25,087 bases of DNA from JBEVEP01 sp040512755 (lineage in GTDB: Bacteria > Pseudomonadota > Alphaproteobacteria > Rhizobiales > Rhizobiaceae), in the NCBI GenBank assembly GCA_040512755.1, contig JBEVEP010000179.1, positions 1 through 25,087 on the forward strand. The letters are read 5' to 3'. The notes beneath the pieces were generated by a model. It was not told the origin of the DNA and made no database searches. It saw nothing but the letters and a program-made list of their open reading frames with translations. Of this stretch, positions 15,615-23,940 are shown piece by piece (within the stretch, counting starts at the first letter, position 1; the number at the start of each line of letters is the position of its first letter). Both the position numbers and the translations under genes were made by a program.

Positions 15615-17396
15615 ATGGAGCGCAAGCTCGCCGCAATTCTCGTGGTCGACGTGGTTGGCTACTCGGCTCTCATGGAGCGCGATGAGGCGGGAACGTTTGA
15701 TCGCCTGTTGGCGAGCCGCAACGAACTGTTTGAGCCGGAGATCAGGAAACGACACGGCCGCATCTTCAAGCTCATCGGTGACGGCCTGCTGGCAGAGTTC
15801 AGCAGTGTTGTGGACGCTGTGGAGTGCGCAGTGTTGATGCAGCGCGAATTGGCAGAGCGCAACGCCGATTTACATGACAGCGAGCGAATCCAAGTTCGGA
15901 TAGGAGTCAACTTCGGCGAGGTGATTGTCGATGGCAAGGACAGATATGGAGACGACGTCAACGTCGCCGCCAGGCTTCAGCAGTTAGCAGAACCGGGCGG
16001 CATCTGCGTCTCGGAAAAGGTGGCTAAGGAGGTCGGCATGAAGCTGGCCTTCAGCTTTCAGCCGATAGGCGAGCAGAAGCTGAAGAACCTTGCCGAGCCG
16101 GTGCGGGCCTTCCTCGTGGTCCCCAAGGGACAAACCGGACGGCAGCCGGTGTCGCTTTCCTTGCCCCGGCGGGCCGAGGCCACGCTTGAGCGCCTGCCCC
16201 TGCCATCTCTGGCTGTGCTGCCGTTTCAGAATCTCGGGGGTGACCCCGAGCACGATTATTTCGCCGACGGCGTGGTCGAAGACATCATCACCGCGCTCAG
16301 CCGCTTTAAGAGTTTCGCCGTCATCGCTCGGAACTCATCCTTCACTTACAAGGGCCGGGCCGTGGACGTACGCCAAGTGTCAAGCGAGCTCGGCGTGCGC
16401 TACGTGCTCGAAGGCAGCCTGCGGCGGGCAGGCGGCCGGCTGAGAATCGCTGCACAGCTCGTCGATGGCGAGTCCGGAGCGCATCTATGGGCCGACCAAT
16501 TCGGGGGCATCCTCGAGGATGTGTTCGATTTCCAGGATCGCATTACCGAGAATGTCGCCACGGTCGTTGAGCCACATATCCAGGCGGCCGAGATCAATCG
16601 GTCACGACTGGAGCGGCCAGGCAGCATCGCAGTCTACGACATTTATCTGCGCGCGCTCGCGACGGGAGTCTTCACGGGATCGCTTGATGACAATGCCGCT
16701 GCCTATGCCCTCCTCACTGAAGCGTTAGAGCTGGAGCCAGACAACGCGCTTGTACTTGCTCACGCCGCGTGGGCACTCGGGCACCGGATCATCATGGGCG
16801 CTCAGCCAATTGGGTCGGACGACAAGGAGACCTGCATCGAACTTGCGCGCAGGGGGCTCAAGAATGCAGCGGGAGACGCCGTAGTAATGGCCTTTTGTGG
16901 CTTGGTCTTTCACCACGTCGCCAAGGACTTTGACTGGGGGGTGGAGGTCATCCAGGCGGCGATCGCGGCCAATCCCAACAATCTGTGGGTCGTCAACGTG
17001 GCTGGCATAGCGCATCTCCATAGTGGAAGCGTGGAGGACGCGCTGGCTTATTTCCGCCGCGCCAGCCAGCTCAGCCCGCGCGACCCGACCGCGCATATAT
17101 CACTCACCGGCGTGTCACATTGTCAGATGATCCTTGGCAACTTTGCCGAAGCGCTTACCTGGGCGATCCGATCCCTGGCGCTCAATCAGAGTTTTGCCCC
17201 GACCTACTGGATGCTTGTCGCGGCAAACGCTCAATTGGGGCGAATGGAGGAGGCCCATCGCCATCTCTCCGCCTTTCTGAAGGTATCGCCGAATGCGACC
17301 ATTGCTGCAATCAAGAGTGGGCAACCGGCCGCAGATCCGACCCGCCTTGCCACCATACTGGAGGGATTGCGGCTCGCTGGTCTTGACGAAGGGTGA
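15615..17396 (+). CDS. Class III adenylate cyclase with TolB-like and TPR domains
   Basis: Predicted cytoplasmic cAMP-producing enzyme of 593 residues. The N-terminal cyclase domain (about 1-180) has both metal-binding aspartates (D12 in VVDVVGY, D56 in LIGDGLL), the adenine-specifying pair K52 and D109, and the transition-state pair N116 and R120 (DVNVAAR), so it should be active. A linker leads to a TolB-N/FlgO-like domain (about 215-345: SLAVLPFQNLGGD, YVLEGSLRR, LWADQF) and then TPR-like helical repeats to the end (ALELEPDNALVLAHAAWALG, ALAYFRRASQLSPRDP). This architecture is common in rhizobia. The ATG at 15615 has GGGAGAGG seven bases upstream. No membrane segment is visible; its activating signal is unknown. 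Confidence 0.92.
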   Translation: MERKLAAILVVDVVGYSALMERDEAGTFDRLLASRNELFEPEIRKRHGRIFKLIGDGLLAEFSSVVDAVECAVLMQRELAERNADLHDSERIQVRIGVNFGEVIVDGKDRYGDDVNVAARLQQLAEPGGICVSEKVAKEVGMKLAFSFQPIGEQKLKNLAEPVRAFLVVPKGQTGRQPVSLSLPRRAEATLERLPLPSLAVLPFQNLGGDPEHDYFADGVVEDIITALSRFKSFAVIARNSSFTYKGRAVDVRQVSSELGVRYVLEGSLRRAGGRLRIAAQLVDGESGAHLWADQFGGILEDVFDFQDRITENVATVVEPHIQAAEINRSRLERPGSIAVYDIYLRALATGVFTGSLDDNAAAYALLTEALELEPDNALVLAHAAWALGHRIIMGAQPIGSDDKETCIELARRGLKNAAGDAVVMAFCGLVFHHVAKDFDWGVEVIQAAIAANPNNLWVVNVAGIAHLHSGSVEDALAYFRRASQLSPRDPTAHISLTGVSHCQMILGNFAEALTWAIRSLALNQSFAPTYWMLVAANAQLGRMEEAHRHLSAFLKVSPNATIAAIKSGQPAADPTRLATILEGLRLAGLDEG

Positions 17397-17845
17397 CCGC
17401 ACGCGGCTTGCGTATATGAGACATCGGCTCGCAGTTCTTATCCGGCTCGCGACCTTCACTGCGTCCAGTGAAAATGTCGGGTGCTGGCGCAAGGCGGACG
17501 TTCGAGGGGCGTTAGCAATGCGTCCGGATCTGACCCGCACCTGATGAACCTCGGCATAGGAAAAACAACGACGCCGCACGTGATGCAGCGTACCGGTCGG
17601 ACGGATCGCCTGCGCGTCCAGCACGTCGTCTGGTGCGATCGACCGGGATGCGTCCCATGACACGCACTGCGTGCCACACCGGAATGACAGATCCGGATGA
17701 CCCCCTGGCTTGTTTCGCGCAATCCGCCAGCCACCACAATTCAACCCGGCACCGCGCTTGTTGATTTGTCCGACAATTGGTAAATCTTTCTGCCCCCACT
17801 AGAACAGACGAGCAAGGGGCAGGACTCGGTCAAGGGAGGAAACAG
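17397..17845. other. 449-base intergenic region, possible relic of a dispersed rhizobial repeat
   Basis: No gene is supported. Around 17460-17545 the plus strand translates to a fragment containing VGCWRKADVRGALAMRPDL, which reminds me of the spurious 'W/G-x-KADI' peptides translated from dispersed intergenic repeats in Mesorhizobium and Bradyrhizobium; this is recall, not a search result. The last 90 bases carry the operator-like TTGTCCGACAA and the ribosome binding site for the sugar-binding protein. The long minus-strand frame over 17115-17744 runs into the cyclase gene and shows no protein-like features. Confidence 0.35.
17758..17786 (+). promoter_or_regulatory. Weak promoter with embedded FadR-type GntR operator motif
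   Basis: TTGTCCGACAA at 17766-17776 is an inverted repeat (5-bp arms, one central base) that fits TNGTNNNACNA, the consensus of many FadR-subfamily GntR operators. It lies in the 17-base spacer between weak boxes TTGTTG (17758-17763) and TAAATC (17781-17786), the right place for repression of the sugar ABC operon. The cognate regulator is not adjacent. The boxes themselves match the consensus at only three positions each. Confidence 0.4.
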
Positions 17846-18868
17846 ATGAGTCGCAATAGCAAGCTGATCCTATCTGCAGCACTCGGCGCCTTGATGGTAG
17901 CCGGTTCGGCAGCGGCCGACACGAGCGACAAAAAAATTGCTTTCTCGAATAACTACGCAGGCAATTCATGGCGGCAGGCGATGCTCAAGAGCTACGACAT
18001 CGTTACCAAGAAAGCAGTGGCGGACAAGATTGTGGCGGCCGCCGATGTCTTTACAACCGCCGACAAGGAGGTGCCAACACAGGCTGCGCAGATCCAGAAT
18101 CTGATCCTCCAGGGCTACGATGCCATCGTTATCAACGCGTCGTCGCCCGATGCGCTGAACGGCGCCGTTAAACAAGCGTGCGACCAAGGCATCACAGTCG
18201 TCTCCTTCGACGGCATTGTCACCGAACCGTGTGCTTGGCGTGTCGTCGTCGACTTCAAGGATATGGGCCGGCAGGAAGTCGAGCAGATGGCGAAATTCCA
18301 GCCGAAGGGCGGTAATCTTCTGGAGATTCGTGGTCTGGCCGGAACTTCGATTGATGATGCGATCCACCAGGGCATCACCGAGGGTGTAGCCGCCCATCCA
18401 GAGTTCAAGATCGTTGCTTCAGTTACCGGCGACTGGGATCAGACGACCGCCCAGAAAGCCGTCGCCACGGTGCTACCGTCGCTTCCAGACATAGTAGGCG
18501 TCGTCGACCAAGGCGGTGACGGGTATGGCGCAGCGCAGGCGTTCGCGGCCGCCGGGAAACCGCGTCCGACCATCATCATGGGCAACCGCCAGGATGAACT
18601 GCAGTGGTGGAAGGAACAGAAAGACAAGGATGGATATACGACCTGGTCGGCTTCCATAGCGCCTGGTGTCTCCACTCTTGCCTTCTGGGTTGCTCAGCAA
18701 ATCCTTGATGGAAATAAAGACGTGCCGCACGATCTTCTGGTGCCATATTTGGCATTTACACAGGACGACTTCGAGGCGGCCTTGCCCACCATCGAAAAGG
18801 GGAGCGTCGCCAGTCACGAATACACTCAGGACGATGCGATAGAGGCCATAAAAGCCAACATGAAGTAA
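17846..18868 (+). CDS. Sugar ABC transporter periplasmic binding protein (RbsB-like)
   Basis: Periplasmic receptor (340 residues) of the ribose-type (CUT2, Peripla_BP_4) family. The signal peptide MSRNSKLILSAALGALMVAG...AAA|D is clear. The mature protein starts KKIAFSNNYAGNSWRQAML and has the family features QIQNLILQGYDAIVINASSPDAL, ITVVSFDG and VGVVDQGGDGYGAAQAF. GGGAGGA (17834-17840) five bases before the ATG at 17846 decides the start; 23 in-frame codons upstream are ignored. The pocket residues do not tell me the sugar. First gene of a four-gene transport operon that has no kinase or dehydrogenase next to it. Confidence 0.92.
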   Translation: MSRNSKLILSAALGALMVAGSAAADTSDKKIAFSNNYAGNSWRQAMLKSYDIVTKKAVADKIVAAADVFTTADKEVPTQAAQIQNLILQGYDAIVINASSPDALNGAVKQACDQGITVVSFDGIVTEPCAWRVVVDFKDMGRQEVEQMAKFQPKGGNLLEIRGLAGTSIDDAIHQGITEGVAAHPEFKIVASVTGDWDQTTAQKAVATVLPSLPDIVGVVDQGGDGYGAAQAFAAAGKPRPTIIMGNRQDELQWWKEQKDKDGYTTWSASIAPGVSTLAFWVAQQILDGNKDVPHDLLVPYLAFTQDDFEAALPTIEKGSVASHEYTQDDAIEAIKANMK

Positions 18869-18884
18869 TCGTGCTGGTCGTTTC

Positions 18885-20342
18885 GTGACCATTGTCGATC
18901 TGAAAGGCGTCGAGAAACAGTTCGGCGCCATTCGTGCGCTCGACGGCGTCGATTTCGTCGTCGAGCGAGGCGAATGTGTTGGACTTGTCGGTCACAACGG
19001 CGCCGGCAAGTCGACGCTCATGCATTTACTTGCTGGAACGCTTCTCCCAGACGGAGGGACGGTGACTATCGGCGGCAGCGTTCAAAACCGCCATTCAGCC
19101 GCGCTCGCGCAGAGCCTCGGCATCCGCTGCGTGTTCCAGGAATTGTCGTTGTGCCCAAATCTGACGGTCGCAGAGAACGCCCGCATCAACCACGCGTCGC
19201 TCAAGGGGTTCGGATGGCGACGAAGGGCCGGTGATCTGATCCTCGCCAAACTCGACGAGATATTCCCCGGCCACGATATTAGCGCCTCCGATGTTGTTCG
19301 TGATCTGTCAATCGGTAGACGCCAAATGGTCGAGGTAGCGCGGGCATTTACCGTTACCGTCAACCCGCTGCATCTTGTCATTCTGGACGAGCCGACTTCC
19401 TCGCTCGATGCCCACACGGCGGGTCAGTTGTTGGCTTTCGTGCGCCGGATTGTCGCCGCAGGTACCAGCTGTATCCTGATCTCGCATCTGCTGGGCGAAG
19501 TGCTCGATTATTCCGACGAGATTGTCGTGATGCGCGACGGGAAGGTTGTTGCCACCGACAGCGCCGCTTCATTCGACCGCGAGAAGCTGGTCAGGGCAAT
19601 GGGAGATATTGACCAGCGAAGGGAGGTGGCTCGCGACGAACGTGCAATCATGGCCGAAAGGCCACTGCGTGTCCGGGCCAGGCCGGACAGGCAACCCGAT
19701 GATGTCGAACTCATAGCACATGAGGGTGAAGTTGTCGGATTGGCCGGCTTGGCGGGGCATGGTCAGACGCGGCTGCTTCTTCAGATATTCGAGGCCGCCA
19801 CCCGAACCAGGCCGGGCGTCGAGGTTACCGCGCCGGTGGCGCTGGTTGCCGGCGACCGCCAGGCGGACGGTATCTTTCCGTTGTGGTCGATCGCAGCGAA
19901 TATCGGCATCCGGTCTATCGCCGGCCTCCGCGATGGACTTCTGATATCCAAGCGACGGGAGAGAGAGTTTGCCTCGCGCTGGATCAGCAAGATCAGAATC
20001 CGAACGCCGGATGCTGATAACAACATCCTGTCACTCTCCGGCGGCAACCAGCAGAAGACGCTATTTGCCAGGGCGCTGGGCTCGGACGCGAAGATTGTCC
20101 TCATGGACGATCCCATGCGCGGCGTCGACTACGGCACCAAACTGGAGGTCTACGATCTGATCCGGGAGGAAGCGCAGGCGGGCCGCACTTTCCTGTGGCA
20201 CACCACCGAGACAGACGAACTCGACAATTGCGATCGGGTCTACGTTTTTCGCAATGGTCGTATCGTTGCCGACCTCGGGCCGGCCGAAATAACGGAGGAA
20301 AAGGTGATCCAGTCCTCGTTCCAGGAGGCAGGCAGGTTATGA
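18885..20342 (+). CDS. Sugar ABC transporter double ATP-binding protein (RbsA-like), second site degenerate
   Basis: Cytoplasmic ATPase of 485 residues with two fused nucleotide-binding domains. Domain 1 is intact: Walker A GHNGAGKST (36-44), signature LSIGR (141-145), Walker B VILDEP with catalytic Glu169, H-loop His201. Domain 2 has the usual Lys-less P-loop (GLAGHGQT, 288-295) and LSGGN (384-388), but its Walker B is LMDDP, with Asp409 where glutamate is expected, and the switch region reads WHTTET. The start is a GTG at 18885, 16 bases after the binding-protein stop, with no clear Shine-Dalgarno. Its stop overlaps the next permease (ATGA). Confidence 0.92.
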   Translation: MTIVDLKGVEKQFGAIRALDGVDFVVERGECVGLVGHNGAGKSTLMHLLAGTLLPDGGTVTIGGSVQNRHSAALAQSLGIRCVFQELSLCPNLTVAENARINHASLKGFGWRRRAGDLILAKLDEIFPGHDISASDVVRDLSIGRRQMVEVARAFTVTVNPLHLVILDEPTSSLDAHTAGQLLAFVRRIVAAGTSCILISHLLGEVLDYSDEIVVMRDGKVVATDSAASFDREKLVRAMGDIDQRREVARDERAIMAERPLRVRARPDRQPDDVELIAHEGEVVGLAGLAGHGQTRLLLQIFEAATRTRPGVEVTAPVALVAGDRQADGIFPLWSIAANIGIRSIAGLRDGLLISKRREREFASRWISKIRIRTPDADNNILSLSGGNQQKTLFARALGSDAKIVLMDDPMRGVDYGTKLEVYDLIREEAQAGRTFLWHTTETDELDNCDRVYVFRNGRIVADLGPAEITEEKVIQSSFQEAGRL

Positions 20343-21316
20343 ACTCCGTTTCGGCGCACCGCATCGTGCGCTTGCCCGTCCTGGGCTCAACGAATTTCCG
20401 TCGTCTGCTGCGGACGATGCTACCCGCCATTTCGCTAGCCCTAATTCTTATCGCCATCGCCTGGCTAAACCCGCGCGCCATCAGCTATTTCGGCTTCAAC
20501 CTGATGCTGAATCTCGCGATCCCCATCGCACTGGCGACGCTTGCCCAGATGTTCGTCATCACCGGCAACGAGCTCGACCTGTCGATTGGAACGTTCGTAG
20601 GCTTCGTGGGCTGCGTTACAGCGACGTGGCTGCGCGAGGCGCCGCTGTTCGGCGCCATTGTGCTAGTTGGCTCCGTCGGGGTCTATGCCGGCCTCGGCGC
20701 TCTCATTCACTTGCGCAACATACCGTCCATAGTCGTTACCCTGGGCATGAGCTTCGTATGGCAGGGTCTAGCGATCCTGCTTCTGCCGAAACCAGGGGGT
20801 TCCGCGCCGGATTGGCTGCTCACTCTCATGGCGTTAAAGCCGCCAATCGTTCCGCTTCCAATCGTACTTGCGGTTATCATCGCAATCGTCGCCCAGGTCG
20901 GGTTGATGAACTCGTCCTATGGCGCTGTTCTGAGAGGCTCGGGTGGAAATCCTGTCGCAATTGAGCGTGCCGGCTGGTCGCGGCTCAGGATTAAGGTCAC
21001 ATTGTTCACGCTCGCCGGAATTTTCGGTGTCTTGTCTGGTATGGCGTTGATCGGCATCACCACTTCTGCAGACGCCAACATCGGCAATGGCTATACGTTG
21101 CTGTCTATTGCTGGAGTCATCCTCGGCGGCGGAGAGTTCGTCGGCGGACGCGTATCCCCGATCGGCGCCGTAATAGGCGCGCTCACGCTCGCGCTCGCAG
21201 CCTCGCCACTGCTCACCTTCATGCACATACCGCCCGACTGGCAAGTCGGGGCCAATGGCGCAATCCTGATTGTTGTGCTCGCTGCCCGGTCTCTGATCAG
21301 CCGGAGAGAGAGCTAA
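20339..21316 (+). CDS. Sugar ABC transporter permease (RbsC-like), first
   Basis: Inner-membrane permease (325 residues) of the BPD_transp_2/RbsC family. After a basic 25-residue cytoplasmic N-terminus come about nine hydrophobic segments. MFVITGNELDLSIGTFVGFVG is the family hallmark (usually GIDLSVG), and LRGSGGNPVAIERAGWSRLRIK is the ATPase-contacting loop. The ATG at 20339 overlaps the ATPase stop by four bases. It probably forms a heterodimer with the permease encoded immediately downstream. Confidence 0.92.
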   Translation: MNSVSAHRIVRLPVLGSTNFRRLLRTMLPAISLALILIAIAWLNPRAISYFGFNLMLNLAIPIALATLAQMFVITGNELDLSIGTFVGFVGCVTATWLREAPLFGAIVLVGSVGVYAGLGALIHLRNIPSIVVTLGMSFVWQGLAILLLPKPGGSAPDWLLTLMALKPPIVPLPIVLAVIIAIVAQVGLMNSSYGAVLRGSGGNPVAIERAGWSRLRIKVTLFTLAGIFGVLSGMALIGITTSADANIGNGYTLLSIAGVILGGGEFVGGRVSPIGAVIGALTLALAASPLLTFMHIPPDWQVGANGAILIVVLAARSLISRRES

Positions 21317-21320
21317 CACA

Positions 21321-22268
21321 ATGGCGCTTGCCCGCAATCTTCTTGCTCAGCCCTGGATCTGGTCGTTTCTCGGCGCGCTTTTGGTTTGGCTTGCGGCGGT
21401 CACCTTCACGGGCGGCTATGGTGCTGGCGGCATGATCACAGCCGCGCTGTCACTTGCGGTATTCACGGTAATCGTCGGCGTCGGCCAGATGTTTGTGATC
21501 ACGCTCGGTCCTGGCAACGTCGATCTTTCGCTACCGGCCAATATCGGTCTCGCCAGCGCGGTCGCGATGAAGGTAATGGACGGCAGCGACATTAGAATTG
21601 CCCTCGGCCTCGCCGCCGCGCTGGCCTGCGGCATGGCGATTGGCGCAGCAAACTACCTGCTTATCTGGGCCCTTCGCATCCCACCCATCATCGCCACCCT
21701 TTCGGCAAGCTTCATCATCCAGTCGATCGATATCAGTTATGGCCGCGGCTTGCAGATCAAGCCGCCGCCCGGCTTTGCCAATTTCACCAACCTGCAGATC
21801 CACAACGTTCCGGTATTAGCCATCATCACCGCGCTGTTTGCTGTCGGTGCCAGCGTCGCTCTGCGAAGCATGATTTACGGCCGCTCGGTGAGCGCCATCG
21901 GCCAAAACAGTCGCGCCGCCTGGTTGGCGGGTATTCCCGTCGAGAAAATCCGCTTCTTCACCTATACGCTGTCAGGCACACTCGGCGGCCTCAATGGTGC
22001 GCTGCTCGCCGGATATTTTCGCGGCGCCAATGTCGATATCGGCAACGAATATCTCCTGGCCTCGATCGCAGTTGTCGTCATTGGCGGCACCTCCGTGGCC
22101 GGCGGCAAAGCGAATGTGCCCGGAATCTGGGGAGCCGCGCTTTTCCTTGTGTTGCTGCTCACAATGCTCAACACATTTGGTGTTAGTGCTGGTATCCGCT
22201 TGGTACTGACCGGGCTAATTATCGTCGGCGTGATCACTGCCGCGGGAGGGCCAAAAGTGCTGCGGTAA
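21321..22268 (+). CDS. Sugar ABC transporter permease (RbsC-like), second
   Basis: Second permease (315 residues), four bases after the first. It shows MFVITLGPGNVDLSLPANIGLAS where RbsC proteins have their Asp-Leu-Ser motif, AIGQNSRAAWLAGIPVEKIRFFTYTLSGTLGGLNG as the cytoplasmic coupling loop and following helix, and GGTSVAGGKANVPGIWGA near the C-terminus. Eight to ten hydrophobic segments are visible. Two distinct permeases instead of a homodimer is the arrangement of the rhamnose/autoinducer-2-type CUT2 systems; whether this one carries such a substrate is open. Confidence 0.92.
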   Translation: MALARNLLAQPWIWSFLGALLVWLAAVTFTGGYGAGGMITAALSLAVFTVIVGVGQMFVITLGPGNVDLSLPANIGLASAVAMKVMDGSDIRIALGLAAALACGMAIGAANYLLIWALRIPPIIATLSASFIIQSIDISYGRGLQIKPPPGFANFTNLQIHNVPVLAIITALFAVGASVALRSMIYGRSVSAIGQNSRAAWLAGIPVEKIRFFTYTLSGTLGGLNGALLAGYFRGANVDIGNEYLLASIAVVVIGGTSVAGGKANVPGIWGAALFLVLLLTMLNTFGVSAGIRLVLTGLIIVGVITAAGGPKVLR

Positions 22269-22388
22269 CGATGCGGTAAAGCCGGGTTGGTTCATAACCG
22301 TTGCTTGCACAGCTGCTATCGCGGGCGTTGAAGATCGCTGCGGCTTTTCCGCCGTCGATGTCACATCGGGCTCGTTTCCCTGCACACC

Positions 22389-22417
22389 TTGGCGGTTGCC
22401 TTGAGAAAACCTATTTT
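22389..22417 (+). promoter_or_regulatory. Possible promoter of the second adenylate cyclase gene
   Basis: TTGGCG (22389-22394), a 17-base spacer and TATTTT (22412-22417), each four of six matches. Transcription would begin near 22424, shortly before the ATG at 22448. Suggests that the cyclase is transcribed separately from the sugar transporter. Confidence 0.3.
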
Positions 22418-22447
22418 GTCATCCGAACCGACGACGGGCGGACACGA

Positions 22448-23755
22448 ATGTCGACCCAACATTCCGAATTGGCTCAAGATGCAACGTCGACCGGTCCGGC
22501 GACTGGGGAATATCCGCCTGACGTCCGGCTGGTTCAGCGGCGTCCTGTTTCGCGACTGACCGCAAGCGACGGCAGTGCACTGGCTTGGTTGATGTCGCGA
22601 GCTGCGGAAAGCACGGGACCGGCTGAGCTACTGGACGGCGTCATCGCCCGGCTGGTTGCGGCCGGCCAACCGATCGAGCGGGCGACACTTAACATGTCGA
22701 CGTTGCATCCGCAGCTTCTTGGCATTACGGCAAACTGGCGCGGCGATCTCGGTTTCTGTGACGAAATGCAGGTGAACGGGCACGTTCGGGAGACCGCCGA
22801 TTACCTGACCAGTCCCCTCAGGCCGATCATCGAAGAGGGGCGTTCAATTCGCGTGAACCCGCAGGATCCGAGCGCAGCGTCGACTTACCCCATCATGCGC
22901 ACTCTCGCTGCGGCCGGATTCACGGACTACTGGGGATTCGCGCTGAAGCGGGAAGAACGTCAGTTCTCGTTGATGACGCTTGCCACGTGCCGAGCCGGAG
23001 GTTTTTCAAACAGCACCGTCGAAGTCATCGAGGCCTTGCTCCCGGCATTGGCGCTCAATGTAGAGATCGTGTCGCGCGGCAAGATTGCGGAACACGTTCT
23101 TGACGCGTATCTGGGCCGGCGCATTGGTAAGCGGGTCCTCGCAGGTGACATAAAGCGCGGATTTGGCGAAACCATTGACGCTGTGATCTGGGTGTCGGAC
23201 ATGCGCAATTTCACCGGTCTTTCCGATCGCATCGAAAGTTCTGACATGGTGCGGCTGCTGAATGCATTTTTTGAAGGTCTGGTGGACGCTGTGCACCGGC
23301 AGGAAGGTGAGGTCCTGAAATTCGTGGGCGATGGCATGCTCGCGATCTTCCCAATCTCTGTCAGCCACCCGGGGCCGGCCGCTGCTGCTGCCGCACTCGT
23401 TGCCGCCCGCGAAGGTCTGGCAGCGGTGGATGTCCTAAACGAGGCTGGGTCAAGCGGACCAACACGTGATCTTTCCTGGCGGCCCCTCAGCATGGGGATT
23501 GCGTTGCATCGCGGAACTGTCTTCTTCGGCAACATCGGCTCCAAGGACCGGCTTGACTTCACTGTTATTGGACCGGCTGTCAATCTGGCATCGCGCCTCG
23601 AAACGTTATCGAAGTCCACCGGGCGACGCTTGCTCCTGTCAGGCAAGCTTGCCGAATTGCTCGAAGAGCCGGCGGAGAAACTGGGCGACTTCCCGATCCG
23701 AGGTATTCCTGATCCTGTCACCGTATTCGCCGCTACCGACAAACGCGCGAACTGA
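22448..23755 (+). CDS. Class III (IIIb-like) adenylate cyclase
   Basis: Predicted nucleotide cyclase of 435 residues. The C-terminal half (about 245-430) is the catalytic domain: metal aspartates D251 (WVSDMRNFTGLS) and D295 (KFVGDGML), adenine-recognising K291, T372 (DFTVIGPAVN) in the position usually held by aspartate, and N379/R383 as the transition-state pair. The Lys/Thr combination marks class IIIb enzymes, some of which respond to bicarbonate. The N-terminal 240 residues are soluble, start with a polar tail and contain a helical region (LAWLMSRAAESTGPAELLDGVIARLVAAG) followed by an alpha/beta sensor-like part; I do not recognise a named domain. The ATG at 22448 follows a GGGCGG stretch; 49 upstream in-frame codons look non-coding. 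Confidence 0.9.
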   Translation: MSTQHSELAQDATSTGPATGEYPPDVRLVQRRPVSRLTASDGSALAWLMSRAAESTGPAELLDGVIARLVAAGQPIERATLNMSTLHPQLLGITANWRGDLGFCDEMQVNGHVRETADYLTSPLRPIIEEGRSIRVNPQDPSAASTYPIMRTLAAAGFTDYWGFALKREERQFSLMTLATCRAGGFSNSTVEVIEALLPALALNVEIVSRGKIAEHVLDAYLGRRIGKRVLAGDIKRGFGETIDAVIWVSDMRNFTGLSDRIESSDMVRLLNAFFEGLVDAVHRQEGEVLKFVGDGMLAIFPISVSHPGPAAAAAALVAAREGLAAVDVLNEAGSSGPTRDLSWRPLSMGIALHRGTVFFGNIGSKDRLDFTVIGPAVNLASRLETLSKSTGRRLLLSGKLAELLEEPAEKLGDFPIRGIPDPVTVFAATDKRAN

Positions 23756-23787
23756 CGTAGCCACCAGAAAAAACGAAGGAGCGCCTT

Positions 23788-23940
23788 ATGTTGCCAATCA
23801 GCCTCGGCTCCCGTGACCGGAGGCTCGGTGGCGGCCGCTTCTCACAGCTCATCGGCGCAGCCGCAAACCGCAAAAATTTCCAACCGGGCGCCGAAGTAGT
23901 AGTGCGGTTTTCTGCTCTCGGGAAAGGTCGGCATGCGTGA
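23788..23940 (+). CDS. Possible 50-residue protein coupled to the polysaccharide lyase gene
   Basis: Short open frame with a strong AAGGAG (23776-23781) six bases before its ATG. The product begins MLPISLGSRDRRLGGGR and contains AAANRKNFQPGAEVVVRFSALG; it is basic and has no membrane segment or signal. Its TGA (23938-23940) overlaps the ATG of the next gene (23933) in the sequence ATGCGTGA, the kind of overlap that allows translational coupling. No family is recognised. It may be a real small protein, a leader peptide, or chance. Confidence 0.4.
   Translation: MLPISLGSRDRRLGGGRFSQLIGAAANRKNFQPGAEVVVRFSALGKGRHA

Noticed and set aside
17115..17744. Minus-strand open frame over the end of the cyclase gene and the following spacer
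   Set aside because: No ribosome binding site, no recognisable protein pattern, and a third of it is antisense to the TPR region.
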